The notes: generated by a model not told the origin, from the sequence alone. DNA of 40,915 nucleotides from an uncultured Lachnospiraceae bacterium (GCA_947177445.1 CAMWUL010000028.1:1-40915); one strand, 5' to 3'. Positions 26,215-34,777 are shown, counted from the first letter of the stretch. Numbers and translations are program-made.

Positions 26215-28830
26215 ATGGATACAAAAAGGATTATCTTAAACGAAAACTGGAGATTTTGCGGAGAGAAGCTTGCCGCACAGCCGGGGCAGGATGCGGAGGA
26301 AGCATGGTATAAGGGGTATGACGACAGTGCCTGGAAGCAGGTGACGGTGCCTCATGACTGGTCCGTGGAACAACCGTTTTCGAAAGAATATTCCAGCGGT
26401 ACCGGATATCTGGCAGGAGGAATCGGCTGGTACCGGGTACATTTTACCCTGCCGGAGGAATACCGGGGAAAGTGCATCCGGGTCGTTTTTGACGGAATTT
26501 ATAAGAACAGCCGGATATGGTGCAACAGCTATTATTTGGGGAAACGGCCCTTTGGCTACAGTACCTTTTCATATGATATTACACACGCGGCAGCCTTTGG
26601 AGAGGAAGAAAATGTTCTCAGTGTAAAGGTGGTGCACGAGGATTTGGCCGATTCCAGGTGGTTTACCGGCAGCGGCATTACAAGAAAGGTATCCTTGATT
26701 ATACAGGAGCCGGTGCATCCGGCTGAATATGGAGTTATCTTTCGGGCGGAATCGGTGGAGCCTGATGAAAGTGATCTTCAATGCAGAACCGGAAGCGCAG
26801 TGATCCGGGTACGGCACCAGACGGAATCAATGGGCGCAGCGACAGCCGGCGGAATGACTTCCAGAGGGGGAACAGCCGGCGGAATGACTTCCAGAGGGGG
26901 AACTGCCGGCGGAATGGTTCCTGGAGGGGTGACAGCCGGAGAACAGTTCGGCAGTGGTCTGGCAGGAAAAACAGTGAAGATCCGTACTGTGCTGGAAAAC
27001 CAGCAGGGAGAGAGCGTCCTGTGCATGGAGGGCCGCGCGGGGATCGGAGAAAGCTGTGTGCTGGAGGGACGGCTGGAGCAGGCGCAGCTCTGGTCTGTGG
27101 AGCATCCGTATCTGTATACTCTGCGTACCTGGTATGCACTATGCGATTCTGACGTCGGAAGCCTCGAATGCGGAGGATGTGAAGAGTACTATATGGTAGA
27201 CGAAACCGTAACGGGGATCCGCAGTATCCGTTTTGACTCTCAAAAGGGATTTTTTCTGAACGGTGCGGAGACAAAGCTGAAGGGAGTCTGCGTCCACCAC
27301 GACGGCGGAGCCTTGGGAGCGGCGATGAAACCGGAGGTATGGCAGAGGCGTCTCGAGGCTTTGAAGGAATGCGGCTGTAATGCCATCCGGTGCAGTCATA
27401 ATCCTCATATGCCGGAGCTATATGAGCTGTGTGACAGAATGGGCTTCCTGGTGATGGATGAGGCCTTTGACGAGTGGGAAAATGCAAAAAATAAATGGTC
27501 TACAGGGCATAACGTGTATCCGCCCAGGCATCAGGGCTATGCGGAGGATTTTCCTCAGTGGCATGAAGCTGATTTGAGAGCAATGGTGTGCAGAGACAGA
27601 AATCATCCTTCTGTGATTCTCTGGAGCATCGGAAACGAGATCGATTATCCCAACGATCCGTATTGCAACTCTTCTTTTGCATCCATGACCGGTAATAATG
27701 ACGCCAATAAGCCGGCGTCGGAGAGACAGTATGATCCTAATAAGCCGGATGCCCGGCGGCTGACGGTGATTGCCGCCGATCTGGAAAGGATTGTCCGCCG
27801 GGAGGATGATTCCAGGCCGGTTACGCTGGCGGCGGCATTTCCGGAGCTTTCCGCGGAGACAGGGCTGCTGGAGGGGCTGGATGTTGCAGGCTACAATTAT
27901 AAGGAGCACCTGTACGAAAAGGACCATGCCAGATTTCCGGAAAGGCCCCTTTTGGGAAGCGAGAATGGTCATGGCTACCAGGCATGGCTGGCGGTAAGAG
28001 ACAACCCATACATCAGCGGCCAGTTCCTATGGACCGGAATCGACTATCTGGGGGAGGCGTCCGGCTGGCCGGTACATGGCTCTCCCGCGGGAATCCTGAC
28101 CTGTGCCGGAGACAAAAAACCGGAGTTCTACCGCCGTAAATCCTTTTGGACGCAGGAACCGGTTTTGGTCATGGCAACAAGGCGTGTGGCCGACGGCATC
28201 CAGCCCTGGCGTCCTGTGTCCGCCCATTGGAATTACGAACCCGGGGAGGAGATATTGGTAAGAGTATTCTCCAATCTGCCCGGGATATCATTGTATCTGA
28301 ACGGTTCTGAAGTGGGAAGGCTTGATGAATATAACGGGGATGGTGATTATTCTTTTCGCGTTTGTTTTCAGCCCGGTACGCTGACGGCAGAGGGCTTTGA
28401 CGGTGTCAGGAGAGTCTGCAGTCTGTCTACCGCCGGATCTGCAGAGAAGCTGTCTTGTCATGTCTGGCGGAGGCCGGATGTGCTGACCGGAAAAAAATGG
28501 GAGATGATTTCAGGGGAGCCCGGCTATCTCTACCAGCTGGAGATGGAGCTTTTGGATGCCGGGGGCGGACCGGTGGCCTGGCAGGACAGAATGGTTACGG
28601 TGTCCGTAGACGGACCGGGGCAGCTGGCAGGACTGGAAAGCGGAAATCTGGCAGATGTGGCGCCATACAGCAGTAACAGCAGGGCCACCTTCCGTGGACG
28701 GCTTCTGGCTTTTATCCGCCGGACAAAGGCGGCAGCCGGCTCACCTGGAAATGACTGTCAGGGCGAGGAGACACAGATTCGGGTCAGAGTATTCATGGAA
28801 AATGGTTTTGAAACAGAAATAGTGTTGTAG
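26215..28830 (+). CDS. Glycoside hydrolase family 2 enzyme (beta-galactosidase/glucuronidase type)
   Basis: Exo-glycosidase of 871 residues without a signal peptide, so probably acting on imported sugars. The jelly-roll sugar-binding domain opens with NENWRFCGEK and contains VTVPHDWSVEQPF. An Ig-like domain and the TIM barrel follow, with acid/base Glu475 (SIGNEIDYP) and nucleophile Glu583 (LLGSENGHGY). C-terminal beta domains include SNLPGISLYLNGSEVGRLDEYNGDGDYSFRV, a common GH2 accessory domain. Between the first and second domains is an in-frame tandem repeat coding TAGGMTSRGG. The ATG at 26215 has GAGAGGA just upstream; the frame is open from 26152, over the end of the previous gene. Exact sugar unknown. 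Confidence 0.88.
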   Translation: MDTKRIILNENWRFCGEKLAAQPGQDAEEAWYKGYDDSAWKQVTVPHDWSVEQPFSKEYSSGTGYLAGGIGWYRVHFTLPEEYRGKCIRVVFDGIYKNSRIWCNSYYLGKRPFGYSTFSYDITHAAAFGEEENVLSVKVVHEDLADSRWFTGSGITRKVSLIIQEPVHPAEYGVIFRAESVEPDESDLQCRTGSAVIRVRHQTESMGAATAGGMTSRGGTAGGMTSRGGTAGGMVPGGVTAGEQFGSGLAGKTVKIRTVLENQQGESVLCMEGRAGIGESCVLEGRLEQAQLWSVEHPYLYTLRTWYALCDSDVGSLECGGCEEYYMVDETVTGIRSIRFDSQKGFFLNGAETKLKGVCVHHDGGALGAAMKPEVWQRRLEALKECGCNAIRCSHNPHMPELYELCDRMGFLVMDEAFDEWENAKNKWSTGHNVYPPRHQGYAEDFPQWHEADLRAMVCRDRNHPSVILWSIGNEIDYPNDPYCNSSFASMTGNNDANKPASERQYDPNKPDARRLTVIAADLERIVRREDDSRPVTLAAAFPELSAETGLLEGLDVAGYNYKEHLYEKDHARFPERPLLGSENGHGYQAWLAVRDNPYISGQFLWTGIDYLGEASGWPVHGSPAGILTCAGDKKPEFYRRKSFWTQEPVLVMATRRVADGIQPWRPVSAHWNYEPGEEILVRVFSNLPGISLYLNGSEVGRLDEYNGDGDYSFRVCFQPGTLTAEGFDGVRRVCSLSTAGSAEKLSCHVWRRPDVLTGKKWEMISGEPGYLYQLEMELLDAGGGPVAWQDRMVTVSVDGPGQLAGLESGNLADVAPYSSNSRATFRGRLLAFIRRTKAAAGSPGNDCQGEETQIRVRVFMENGFETEIVL
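26842..26940. repeat. 30-bp tandem repeat, 3.3 copies, inside the GH2 gene
   Basis: Two identical 30-bp units (26842-26871 and 26872-26901), a diverged third (26902-26931) and a partial fourth (to 26940). Each unit encodes TAGGMTSRGG or a variant. The length is a multiple of three, so copy number changes keep the frame. It lies in a linker of the GH2 protein that seems inserted relative to relatives. Confidence 0.92.
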
Positions 28831-28854
28831 CAGCGCTGTTTGCACAAAAATGTC

Positions 28855-28884
28855 TTGACAAACATACTTCCGGTATGTTAATGT
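28855..28884 (+). promoter_or_regulatory. Promoter of the tetR gene
   Basis: TTGACA (28855-28860) is followed after 17-18 nt by TTAATG/TAATGT (28878-28884). The spacer is almost entirely filled by the left operator palindrome, so a bound TetR protein would block RNA polymerase. Confidence 0.6.
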
Positions 28885-28908
28885 AATTACATACCGGAAG
28901 TATGTTTG
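28859..28908. promoter_or_regulatory. Twin TetR operator forming a 20-bp perfect inverted repeat
   Basis: Two 17-bp sites, ACATACTTCCGGTATGT (28862-28878) and ACATACCGGAAGTATGT (28889-28905), are exact reverse complements. Each is itself an interrupted palindrome (ACATAC-N5-GTATGT). With flanks the arms are 20 bp around a 10-bp centre. This is typical of autoregulated TetR genes and lies between the -35 box and the ribosome binding site of the tetR gene. Confidence 0.8.
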
Positions 28909-28921
28909 GGGTGAGGAAGCA

Positions 28922-29578
28922 ATGGCAAGAAATAAGCATCCGGAAGAAACCGTTAATTTAATATTAGATGTTGCTTTCCGCTTATTTATGGAAAAAGGGT
29001 TTGAGAATACTTCCATTCAGGATATTATTGATCATTTAGGCGGACTCAGCAAAGGCGCTATTTATCATCATTTTAAGTCAAAGGACGATATTTTACTTGC
29101 TGTTACAGACAGGATGACGGCTGAATCAAATCAGCAGCTTGCAGTCATTCGTGACCGCCGGGATCTTAGCGGCAGAGAGAAGCTGAAAACAATTTTCCGG
29201 GAATCCATTAACAGGCCGGTACAGAACGATATTTTTACTGTGGCCCCGGATTTTCATAATAACCCGAAGCTTCTTTTCAGCCTTTTGCATGATACCATAG
29301 ATAACGCGGCGCCAAACTATATTTTGCCCATTATTAAGCAGGGTATTTCAGACGGTACTATTGAAACGGATTATCCTGAGCAATTGGCGGAGCTGATTTT
29401 GCTTGCGGCGAACGTCTGGATGAATCCTATGATATTTGACAGCTCTGAAGAAGAATCCTGTCGTAAGTTTATGGTATTCAGTCAGCTGCTGCAGGGTTTT
29501 GGACTGGATATTGTAGATGATGAAATGTTAAAAAGACTGCAGGAGCTGGCATCTATCTATCAAAAGAACAAACAATAG
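28922..29578 (+). CDS. TetR-family transcriptional repressor
   Basis: Regulator of 218 residues. The N-terminal helix-turn-helix is clear: ILDVAFRLFMEKGFENTSIQ, DIIDHLGGLSKGAIYHHFKSK (about residues 13-53). The variable C-terminal ligand domain fits no named subgroup that I can recognise. GGTGAGG precedes the ATG. It sits directly behind the twin operator and ahead of an ABC exporter and MFS pump, so it most likely represses itself and those genes and is released by a toxic small molecule. The ligand is not known. Confidence 0.92.
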   Translation: MARNKHPEETVNLILDVAFRLFMEKGFENTSIQDIIDHLGGLSKGAIYHHFKSKDDILLAVTDRMTAESNQQLAVIRDRRDLSGREKLKTIFRESINRPVQNDIFTVAPDFHNNPKLLFSLLHDTIDNAAPNYILPIIKQGISDGTIETDYPEQLAELILLAANVWMNPMIFDSSEEESCRKFMVFSQLLQGFGLDIVDDEMLKRLQELASIYQKNKQ

Positions 29579-29635
29579 GGTATGCTTCGAAAAAAATCTG
29601 TCCTGAAATATGGGCAGATATATTTTAAATATATT

Positions 29636-29656
29636 ACATACCGACGCGCGGTATTG
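29636..29656. promoter_or_regulatory. Third operator-like palindrome before the ABC genes
   Basis: ATACCG-ACGCG-CGGTAT (29638-29654) has the same 6-5-6 layout as the twin operator and the flanking half-site ACATACCG in common with it. It lies in the AT-rich gap between tetR and the ABC ATPase gene, 15 nt before that start codon. It probably lets the TetR protein control the transporter genes separately. Confidence 0.5.
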
Positions 29657-29668
29657 AAAGGAGAAAAT

Positions 29669-30439
29669 ATGGCGGCAGTTGTCGAAGTGAAGGACATTGA
29701 AAAAAGCTACGGAGTGACCCAGGTGATAAGTCATTGCAGTTTTCAGATTTTTGAAGGAGAGATATACGGGCTCTTAGGTATCAACGGTGCAGGGAAAACA
29801 ACCCTGATGAAAATGATACTTGGATTACAGCAAATCGATAGAGGAGCTATTTTTGTTTTGGGCAAAGAGGTAAGCAGTACCCCGGAATATTTATCAGATA
29901 TTGGAAGTGTAATAGAGAATCCCACTTTTTACGAACACTTAAATGCAGTGGAGCTTCTGACCATGCATTTGAGCTATATGAGGAAAAAAGCGGATATATC
30001 AGAGGTATTGCATTTAGTTGGTCTTGAAAATGCAGGTAAGAAGCGGATTGCTGAGTATTCTCTTGGCATGAAGCAAAGGCTCGGACTGGCAAGGGCGATT
30101 ATTCATCGTCCTAAGCTGCTGATTCTGGATGAACCACTTAACGGCCTTGATCCCATTGCGATCACAGAAATGCGTGGACTGATGAGAAAGCTGGCAGCCC
30201 GGGGGATGTCGATTTTGTTGTCAAGTCATATTATTGAAGAAATAAAGCATACGGCGGATAGAATAGGTATTCTTTCGGGGGGATGCATAAAGCAGGAGCT
30301 GCTTTGCAGCTTTTCAAGCGGCGGAACGGACGGGAGGCAGAACGTTTGTGAGTATGTTGTTGTAAATGACGAACAGAAATCACCGGTAGAAAATTTTGAA
30401 GATTATGTAATAGGCCTTATGAGGAGGGAATCCATATGA
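29669..30439 (+). CDS. ABC transporter ATP-binding protein
   Basis: Cytoplasmic ATPase subunit of 256 residues: Walker A GINGAGKTT (37-45), signature SLGMKQR (131-137), Walker B LLILDEP (150-156) and the switch-region SSHIIEEI. Its similarity is to the exporter class that pairs with ABC-2 type permeases, such as peptide or drug efflux and lantibiotic immunity systems. The ATG at 29669 follows AAAGGAG; the longer frame from 29582 covers the intergenic palindrome and is not used. It ends in a 4-bp ATGA overlap with its permease. Confidence 0.93.
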   Translation: MAAVVEVKDIEKSYGVTQVISHCSFQIFEGEIYGLLGINGAGKTTLMKMILGLQQIDRGAIFVLGKEVSSTPEYLSDIGSVIENPTFYEHLNAVELLTMHLSYMRKKADISEVLHLVGLENAGKKRIAEYSLGMKQRLGLARAIIHRPKLLILDEPLNGLDPIAITEMRGLMRKLAARGMSILLSSHIIEEIKHTADRIGILSGGCIKQELLCSFSSGGTDGRQNVCEYVVVNDEQKSPVENFEDYVIGLMRRESI

Positions 30440-31155
30440 ATTTATATAAGCTTGAACTAATAAAAATGCGGTTGTCAACTTATCTATGGGCAATATTGGG
30501 GATATTCGCCAGTTTATTGGCACTTGGTGTATTTTTTCTTTTTATTTTTCACTTGGAAGCCGGAGGGAGCGGCACATCCGACGAGGCGGAGCTGTTTACA
30601 AATTGGAATGGCCTGTTGGCCTTGACGACTGCGCTGGCATTTTCCTGCTTCAGCATCTTGTCGGCGGCTGTTGCTGTAAAAGTGATTATCAGCGAATATT
30701 GCGGAAAAAATGCAGTCATTTTATTGAGCTACCCTGTCAATCGGAAGGTATTGCTTGGAACAAAGTGTTTGATTGTCAGTGGAATTACAACGGTTTCCGC
30801 ATTTATCAGTAATACGCTGGTTATAGGTTTTATGTATATTTCAGCTCATATTTTTGGGATTATGCCGCAAGTGATCACGGGAAATTTTCTTTCTGCGGTT
30901 TTGATTTCCAGTTTTCTGATGGGGATTTTATCCTCCGCAGTTGGTACAATTGCCGCTGCAATCGGATGGAAAAAACGTTCGGCAGTCGCGACCATCGTGT
31001 GCGCACTGATTATTGTATGTGCTGTGGCCAATTGTATTGTGATTTCTCCTGGCAGTATTATCTGGGTGTTGTCGGCAATGAGCGGAATTTTTGTATTAAT
31101 TGCAATTTTTACATATCATGTCCTGGCCAATGGAATAGAAAGGATGGAGGTTTAG
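30436..31155 (+). CDS. ABC-2 type permease subunit
   Basis: Membrane protein of 239 residues with six predicted hydrophobic segments, starting with STYLWAILGIFASLLALGVFFLF and ending with IIWVLSAMSGIFVLIAIFTY. The N-terminal LYKLELIKMR and the layout are typical of permeases working with the ATPase encoded just upstream, whose stop codon it overlaps by 4 bp. The substrate is unknown; TetR control and a neighbouring MFS pump suggest efflux of an antimicrobial or toxic compound. Confidence 0.87.
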   Translation: MNLYKLELIKMRLSTYLWAILGIFASLLALGVFFLFIFHLEAGGSGTSDEAELFTNWNGLLALTTALAFSCFSILSAAVAVKVIISEYCGKNAVILLSYPVNRKVLLGTKCLIVSGITTVSAFISNTLVIGFMYISAHIFGIMPQVITGNFLSAVLISSFLMGILSSAVGTIAAAIGWKKRSAVATIVCALIIVCAVANCIVISPGSIIWVLSAMSGIFVLIAIFTYHVLANGIERMEV

Positions 31156-31158
31156 GGA

Positions 31159-32403
31159 ATGAACAAAAAGGTTTTTTCAAAGGATTTTACTTTGGTTGTT
31201 ATCGGCCAGATTATTTCGCTGTTTGGCAACGCAACAATCAGGTTTGCGTTGCCGCTGTATTTATTAAATTTGACAGGATCGTCGGCGCTTTACGGAACTG
31301 TTACAGCGTGTGCTTTTGTTCCAGCCATCTTATTGTCGCCCATAGGCGGCATTGTTGCGGACAGGGTTAATAAAAGAAATATTATGGTTATATTGGATTT
31401 CTTTACGGCGGCGGTTATTATAGCTTTTTCTCTGCTGATGAATGGGGTTCATCTCATTCTTCTTTTGACGGTTACTTTGATGCTTCTATATGGTATTGCA
31501 GGTGCATATCAGCCCTCCGTACAGGCCAGTATCCCGGTGCTTGTCGATCAGGATCATTATATGGAAGCCAATTCTATAATCAATACGATCAGTTCCTTTG
31601 CAGGTTTGACAGGTCCTGTGCTTGGAGGCGTTTTATATAGTGCGTATGGATTGGAGCCTGTATTGTGGGCCTGCACGGTATGCTTTATTGTATCGGCAGT
31701 TATGGAAATTTTTATTGACATACCGTTTCAAAAACAAGCTTTAAACGGCGGTATATTGAAGACAGCCAGAATCGATTTTGCAGAAAGTATCCGTTTTATC
31801 CGAAAGGAGAAGCCTGTTGTCGGAAAAGCGCTTTTTGTAATCAGCGGAATTAATTTATTTCTGTCTGCAATGATTATTGTTGCATTGCCATATCTGGTAA
31901 CAGAGGTATTAGATATAGAAGCATCACAGGCAAACAGACTTTATGGCTTTGCAGAGGGGGCACTGGCGGCAGGAGGGCTTTTCGGGGGGATTGGTGCAGG
32001 CATTTTTGCAGGCAGGCTGGCGATTCATAAGTCGGGAAAGCTGGTAATTGCCTGTGCGGTATGTGTATTTCCTATCGGCGCCGCATTGATAATGTTTTCA
32101 TCCGGAATGATAAATTATATTGTCATAACCGTTTGCTGCTTTGCCATAATGGTATTTTCAACCATTTTCACCGTACAGATGATGTCCTTTATCCAGGCTC
32201 AAACCCCGCAAAATTTAATTGGAAAGGTGATTGCCGTCATCCTTACCGTTTCCATGTGCGCACAGCCCTTGGGCAATGCGCTCTATGGCGTCCTGTTTGA
32301 AATCTGTAAAGGGTTTGAGTATGCTGTCGTCCTGTTTTCGGGTTTTATATCGCTTATTATTGCTGTCAGCACAAGAAACATTTTTAAAAGCAGCGCATTA
32401 TAG
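31159..32403 (+). CDS. Major facilitator superfamily efflux transporter (MefA/MFS_3-like)
   Basis: Polytopic protein of 414 residues with about 12 transmembrane helices. The loop between helices 2 and 3 reads GGIVADRVNKRNIMVILD, the usual MFS motif A region. The opening IGQIISLFGNATIRFALPLYLL resembles the macrolide-efflux/MFS_3 group. It starts 3 nt after the permease stop and completes the tetR-ABC-MFS cluster. Drug export is inferred from family and context; the substrate cannot be named. Confidence 0.88.
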   Translation: MNKKVFSKDFTLVVIGQIISLFGNATIRFALPLYLLNLTGSSALYGTVTACAFVPAILLSPIGGIVADRVNKRNIMVILDFFTAAVIIAFSLLMNGVHLILLLTVTLMLLYGIAGAYQPSVQASIPVLVDQDHYMEANSIINTISSFAGLTGPVLGGVLYSAYGLEPVLWACTVCFIVSAVMEIFIDIPFQKQALNGGILKTARIDFAESIRFIRKEKPVVGKALFVISGINLFLSAMIIVALPYLVTEVLDIEASQANRLYGFAEGALAAGGLFGGIGAGIFAGRLAIHKSGKLVIACAVCVFPIGAALIMFSSGMINYIVITVCCFAIMVFSTIFTVQMMSFIQAQTPQNLIGKVIAVILTVSMCAQPLGNALYGVLFEICKGFEYAVVLFSGFISLIIAVSTRNIFKSSAL

Positions 32404-32478
32404 AAGATGATTTTTTGCACATACTGTTTTTGATGTGAAAGTTCAAAAATGGATTTTATTCGGAAAGGAGTATGTGCT

Positions 32479-32736
32479 ATGGATGCAGATATCAATGGAA
32501 TAACTGGAAGTGTGGGGCTTCGGGAGCTTCCCATGGGATTTGGCATGGCGCTGGCCATGAATGAGCCTGCCATGAAAGGCTACGCAGGCCTGACGGAAAG
32601 TGAGAAGGAGCATTTGATTCTGCGCTGCAGGGATGCTAAAACGAAAGAAGAGATGCAGCGGATTGTGGATTCCCTGGTGCCGGATACAGATGTACGTGCG
32701 CTGGAGGAGCTCAATCCGCCCAAGACGATGGGGTGA
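32479..32736 (+). CDS. Small uncharacterised protein (85 residues)
   Basis: Soluble, helical, no signal peptide. It contains LPMGFGMALAMNEPAMKGYAG, then LTESEKEHLILRCRDAKTKEEMQRIVDSL, a pattern I recall from small Lachnospiraceae proteins of unknown role. The ATG at 32479 has AAAGGAG 8 nt upstream. It may share the efflux gene transcript but has a 75-nt gap before it. It converges with the minus-strand dehydrogenase only 8 nt away and no terminator is visible between them. Confidence 0.75.
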   Translation: MDADINGITGSVGLRELPMGFGMALAMNEPAMKGYAGLTESEKEHLILRCRDAKTKEEMQRIVDSLVPDTDVRALEELNPPKTMG

Positions 32737-32744
32737 GTAAGGGA

Positions 32745-33476
32745 CTAAAACCAACCCCCGTCCAGGGTGATAATCTGTCCGGTCAGATATTCGGGCGCCT
32801 GGGCAAGCTGGAGGATCAGCTGGGCGGCTTCTTCCGGAGCGCCCAGCCGGTCCGCAGGGATTTCTGAGGTCAGCTGTGCCAGGTCTTCAGGAGATAAGCA
32901 GCTGTTCATGGCGGTATCAATGACGCCGCAGGCCACGGCATTGACCTGTATGTTGCTGGGAGCAAGCTCCTTGGCCAGAGCTCTTGTGAAGGCATTCATT
33001 CCGCCTTTGGAGGCGGAATAGGCCACTTCCATGGAAGCTCCCTGGGCGCCCCAGACCGAAGAAACGTTGATGATGCGTCCCTGGTGCTTTTTCAGCATCA
33101 GGGGAATGGCAGAACGGCATGTGTAGAAGCAGGAATCCAGATTTACAGCCAAAACACGATGCCATTGCTCTGAAGTCATATCTGTAAGCAGCCCTATATG
33201 GGAGATGCCGGCGTTATTGACTAATACATCCAGTGTTTGAAGATGGGAAAAAATGCGTTCCACATCTCTTTCACAGCCCATATCTGCCTGAAGGGAGAGA
33301 CACGGGATTTGGTATTTTTCCTGCAGGCTTTCCGAGAATATTTTCAGCTCATCCATGGAATCCCGGCAGGTGAGAGTCAGATGAAAGCCCGCCTGGGCAA
33401 AGGCTTCTGCTGTGGCCTTTCCGATTCCTCTGGAAGCGCCGGTAATCAGAGCAGTTTTATTGAAAGTTGTCTTCAT
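32745..33476 (-). CDS. Short-chain dehydrogenase/reductase (FabG/YmfI-like)
   Basis: NAD(P)H-dependent reductase of 243 residues with a classical SDR fold. TGASRGIG (12-19) binds the cofactor, followed by NNAG (87-90), Asn112, Ser139/140 (NVSS), Tyr153 and Lys157 (YSASK). It closely resembles 3-oxoacyl-ACP reductases, and also the YmfI-type reductase that finishes the 5-aminopentanol modification of elongation factor P; sequence alone does not separate them here. GGAAAGGA lies 6 nt before the ATG. It is divergent from the thioredoxin reductase-like gene, with a MITE-like element between. Confidence 0.88.
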   Translation of the reverse strand: MKTTFNKTALITGASRGIGKATAEAFAQAGFHLTLTCRDSMDELKIFSESLQEKYQIPCLSLQADMGCERDVERIFSHLQTLDVLVNNAGISHIGLLTDMTSEQWHRVLAVNLDSCFYTCRSAIPLMLKKHQGRIINVSSVWGAQGASMEVAYSASKGGMNAFTRALAKELAPSNIQVNAVACGVIDTAMNSCLSPEDLAQLTSEIPADRLGAPEEAAQLILQLAQAPEYLTGQIITLDGGWF

Positions 33477-33516
33477 GGAAATCCTTTCCGGGACGATCCC
33501 TGTGAGTTGTAACTTA

Positions 33517-33659
33517 GTTACTTTTCACGGGTAGGGGCCGCGAGGTGTTTTTGTGCGCTTTTTGCACAAAAACCCGAGACAGCACGCGCCAAAATGAGCG
33601 CTTTTTGCTCATTTTGTGTGCATCATGTTGCTTTGAACGGCGAAGCCGTGAAAAGTAAC
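33517..33659. mobile_element. 143-bp MITE-like element with 14-bp terminal inverted repeats and 8-bp target duplication
   Basis: GTTACTTTTCACGG (33517-33530) and CCGTGAAAAGTAAC (33646-33659) are perfect terminal inverted repeats. The octamer GTAACTTA abuts both ends exactly (33509-33516 and 33660-33667), as a target-site duplication would. Inside are two perfect 10-bp hairpins, GTTTTTGTGC/GCACAAAAAC (33547-33573) and CAAAATGAGC/GCTCATTTTG (33590-33616). Both have the same 7-nt loop GCTTTTT. A small ACGGC-GAA-GCCGT hairpin (33637-33649) competes with the right end. There is no coding capacity. I cannot assign a parent insertion sequence. Confidence 0.8.
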
Positions 33660-33771
33660 GTAACTTATAATCAGATTGTACCACATTTTTTCCTTGTATT
33701 TCCACTATAAAACTGATAGACTATGATAGAAATCGGCGGTTTGATTGACAACAGAAGACAGGAGAATAGGT

Positions 33772-34689
33772 ATGTATGATCTCATCATAATCGGTTCCGG
33801 GCCTGCAGGTCTTTCGGCGGCGGTGTACGGTAAGAGAGCGGGTCTTAATCTGCTGGTTATAGAAAAAAATCCCATGAGCGGCGGACAGGTACTGAACACC
33901 TATGAGGTGGACAACTATCTGGGAATGCCGGGCATCAATGGCTTCGATATGGGAATGCAGTTTCGGCAGCATGCAGACCGGCTGGGGGTGGAATTCAGGG
34001 AGGCGCAGGTTCTCTCTATTGAAGATAAGGGGAATTATAAGCTGGTAGAGACGGATGAAGGCAATCTGGAAGCCATATCGGTAATTCTCGCTTCCGGGGC
34101 AGTTCATGCGCATCTGGGGGTGCCCGGTGAGGAAGAGCTGGCAGGAAGGGGCGTGTCTTACTGTGCCACCTGCGACGGCGCTTTTTTTCGGGGAAGGACG
34201 GTAGCGGTGGTGGGAGGCGGCGATGTGGCGCTGGAGGATGCGGCATATCTGGCCAGAACCTGTGAAAAGGTATATCTCATCCATCGCAGGGACGAGTTTC
34301 GGGGAGCCGCAGTGCTTCAGGAGGAGCTGAAGGCTCTTTCTAACGTAGAAGTTCTGTTCAGCCATGCAGTGGAGGAAATTCAGGGGACAGAGGAGGTAGA
34401 GAGCATCCGCATCAGAGATCGGAAGACGGATGAGGCCCGGGTTTTGCCGATTGCCGGTGTGTTTATAGCGGTTGGGATCCGTCCGGGAACGGAGCTGGTC
34501 AAAGAATTGGTGGACTGCGACGAGGCCGGCTACGTGCTGGCAGGGGAAGACTGTGCCACACAAATGCCCGGACTTTTCGCGGCAGGGGACGTGAGGAGAA
34601 AACCCATACGCCAAATTGTAACTGCGGTTGCGGACGGAGCCAATGCCGCTGTGGCCGCGGGAAACTATTGCAGGGAAAACAGAACCTGA
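33772..34689 (+). CDS. trxB: Thioredoxin reductase-like FAD/NAD(P) oxidoreductase
   Basis: Flavoenzyme of 305 residues. The FAD-binding GSGPAGLSAA lies near the N terminus. The redox pair Cys131/Cys134 is in GVSYCATCDGAFF, the NADPH site is VVGGGDVALEDA, and the C-terminal FAD contact is GLFAAGDVRRKPIRQIVTAVADGANAA. Length and cysteine spacing match bacterial TrxB, though related ferredoxin- or flavin-dependent reductases share them. AGGAG lies 7 nt before the ATG at 33772. No thioredoxin gene is adjacent. A clear terminator follows. Confidence 0.87.
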   Translation: MYDLIIIGSGPAGLSAAVYGKRAGLNLLVIEKNPMSGGQVLNTYEVDNYLGMPGINGFDMGMQFRQHADRLGVEFREAQVLSIEDKGNYKLVETDEGNLEAISVILASGAVHAHLGVPGEEELAGRGVSYCATCDGAFFRGRTVAVVGGGDVALEDAAYLARTCEKVYLIHRRDEFRGAAVLQEELKALSNVEVLFSHAVEEIQGTEEVESIRIRDRKTDEARVLPIAGVFIAVGIRPGTELVKELVDCDEAGYVLAGEDCATQMPGLFAAGDVRRKPIRQIVTAVADGANAAVAAGNYCRENRT

Positions 34690-34777
34690 AAAACGAAATA
34701 TGAAGACAGGCACAAAAAGTGAAGAAACCGCAAGAGAAAATTAAAGTATTATTAAGAATACAAAATATTTTCTTTGA

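Noticed and set aside
26842..26940. Possible CRISPR-like repeat array
   Set aside because: The 30-bp units are contiguous with no spacers and are translated in frame inside a gene.
28859..28908. Terminator for the first GH2 gene
   Set aside because: The inverted repeat is followed by TGGGG rather than T residues and overlaps a promoter; operator function fits better.
33514..33705. Short minus-strand frame over the MITE-like element
   Set aside because: It runs through the inverted repeats and hairpins, and has no ribosome binding site.
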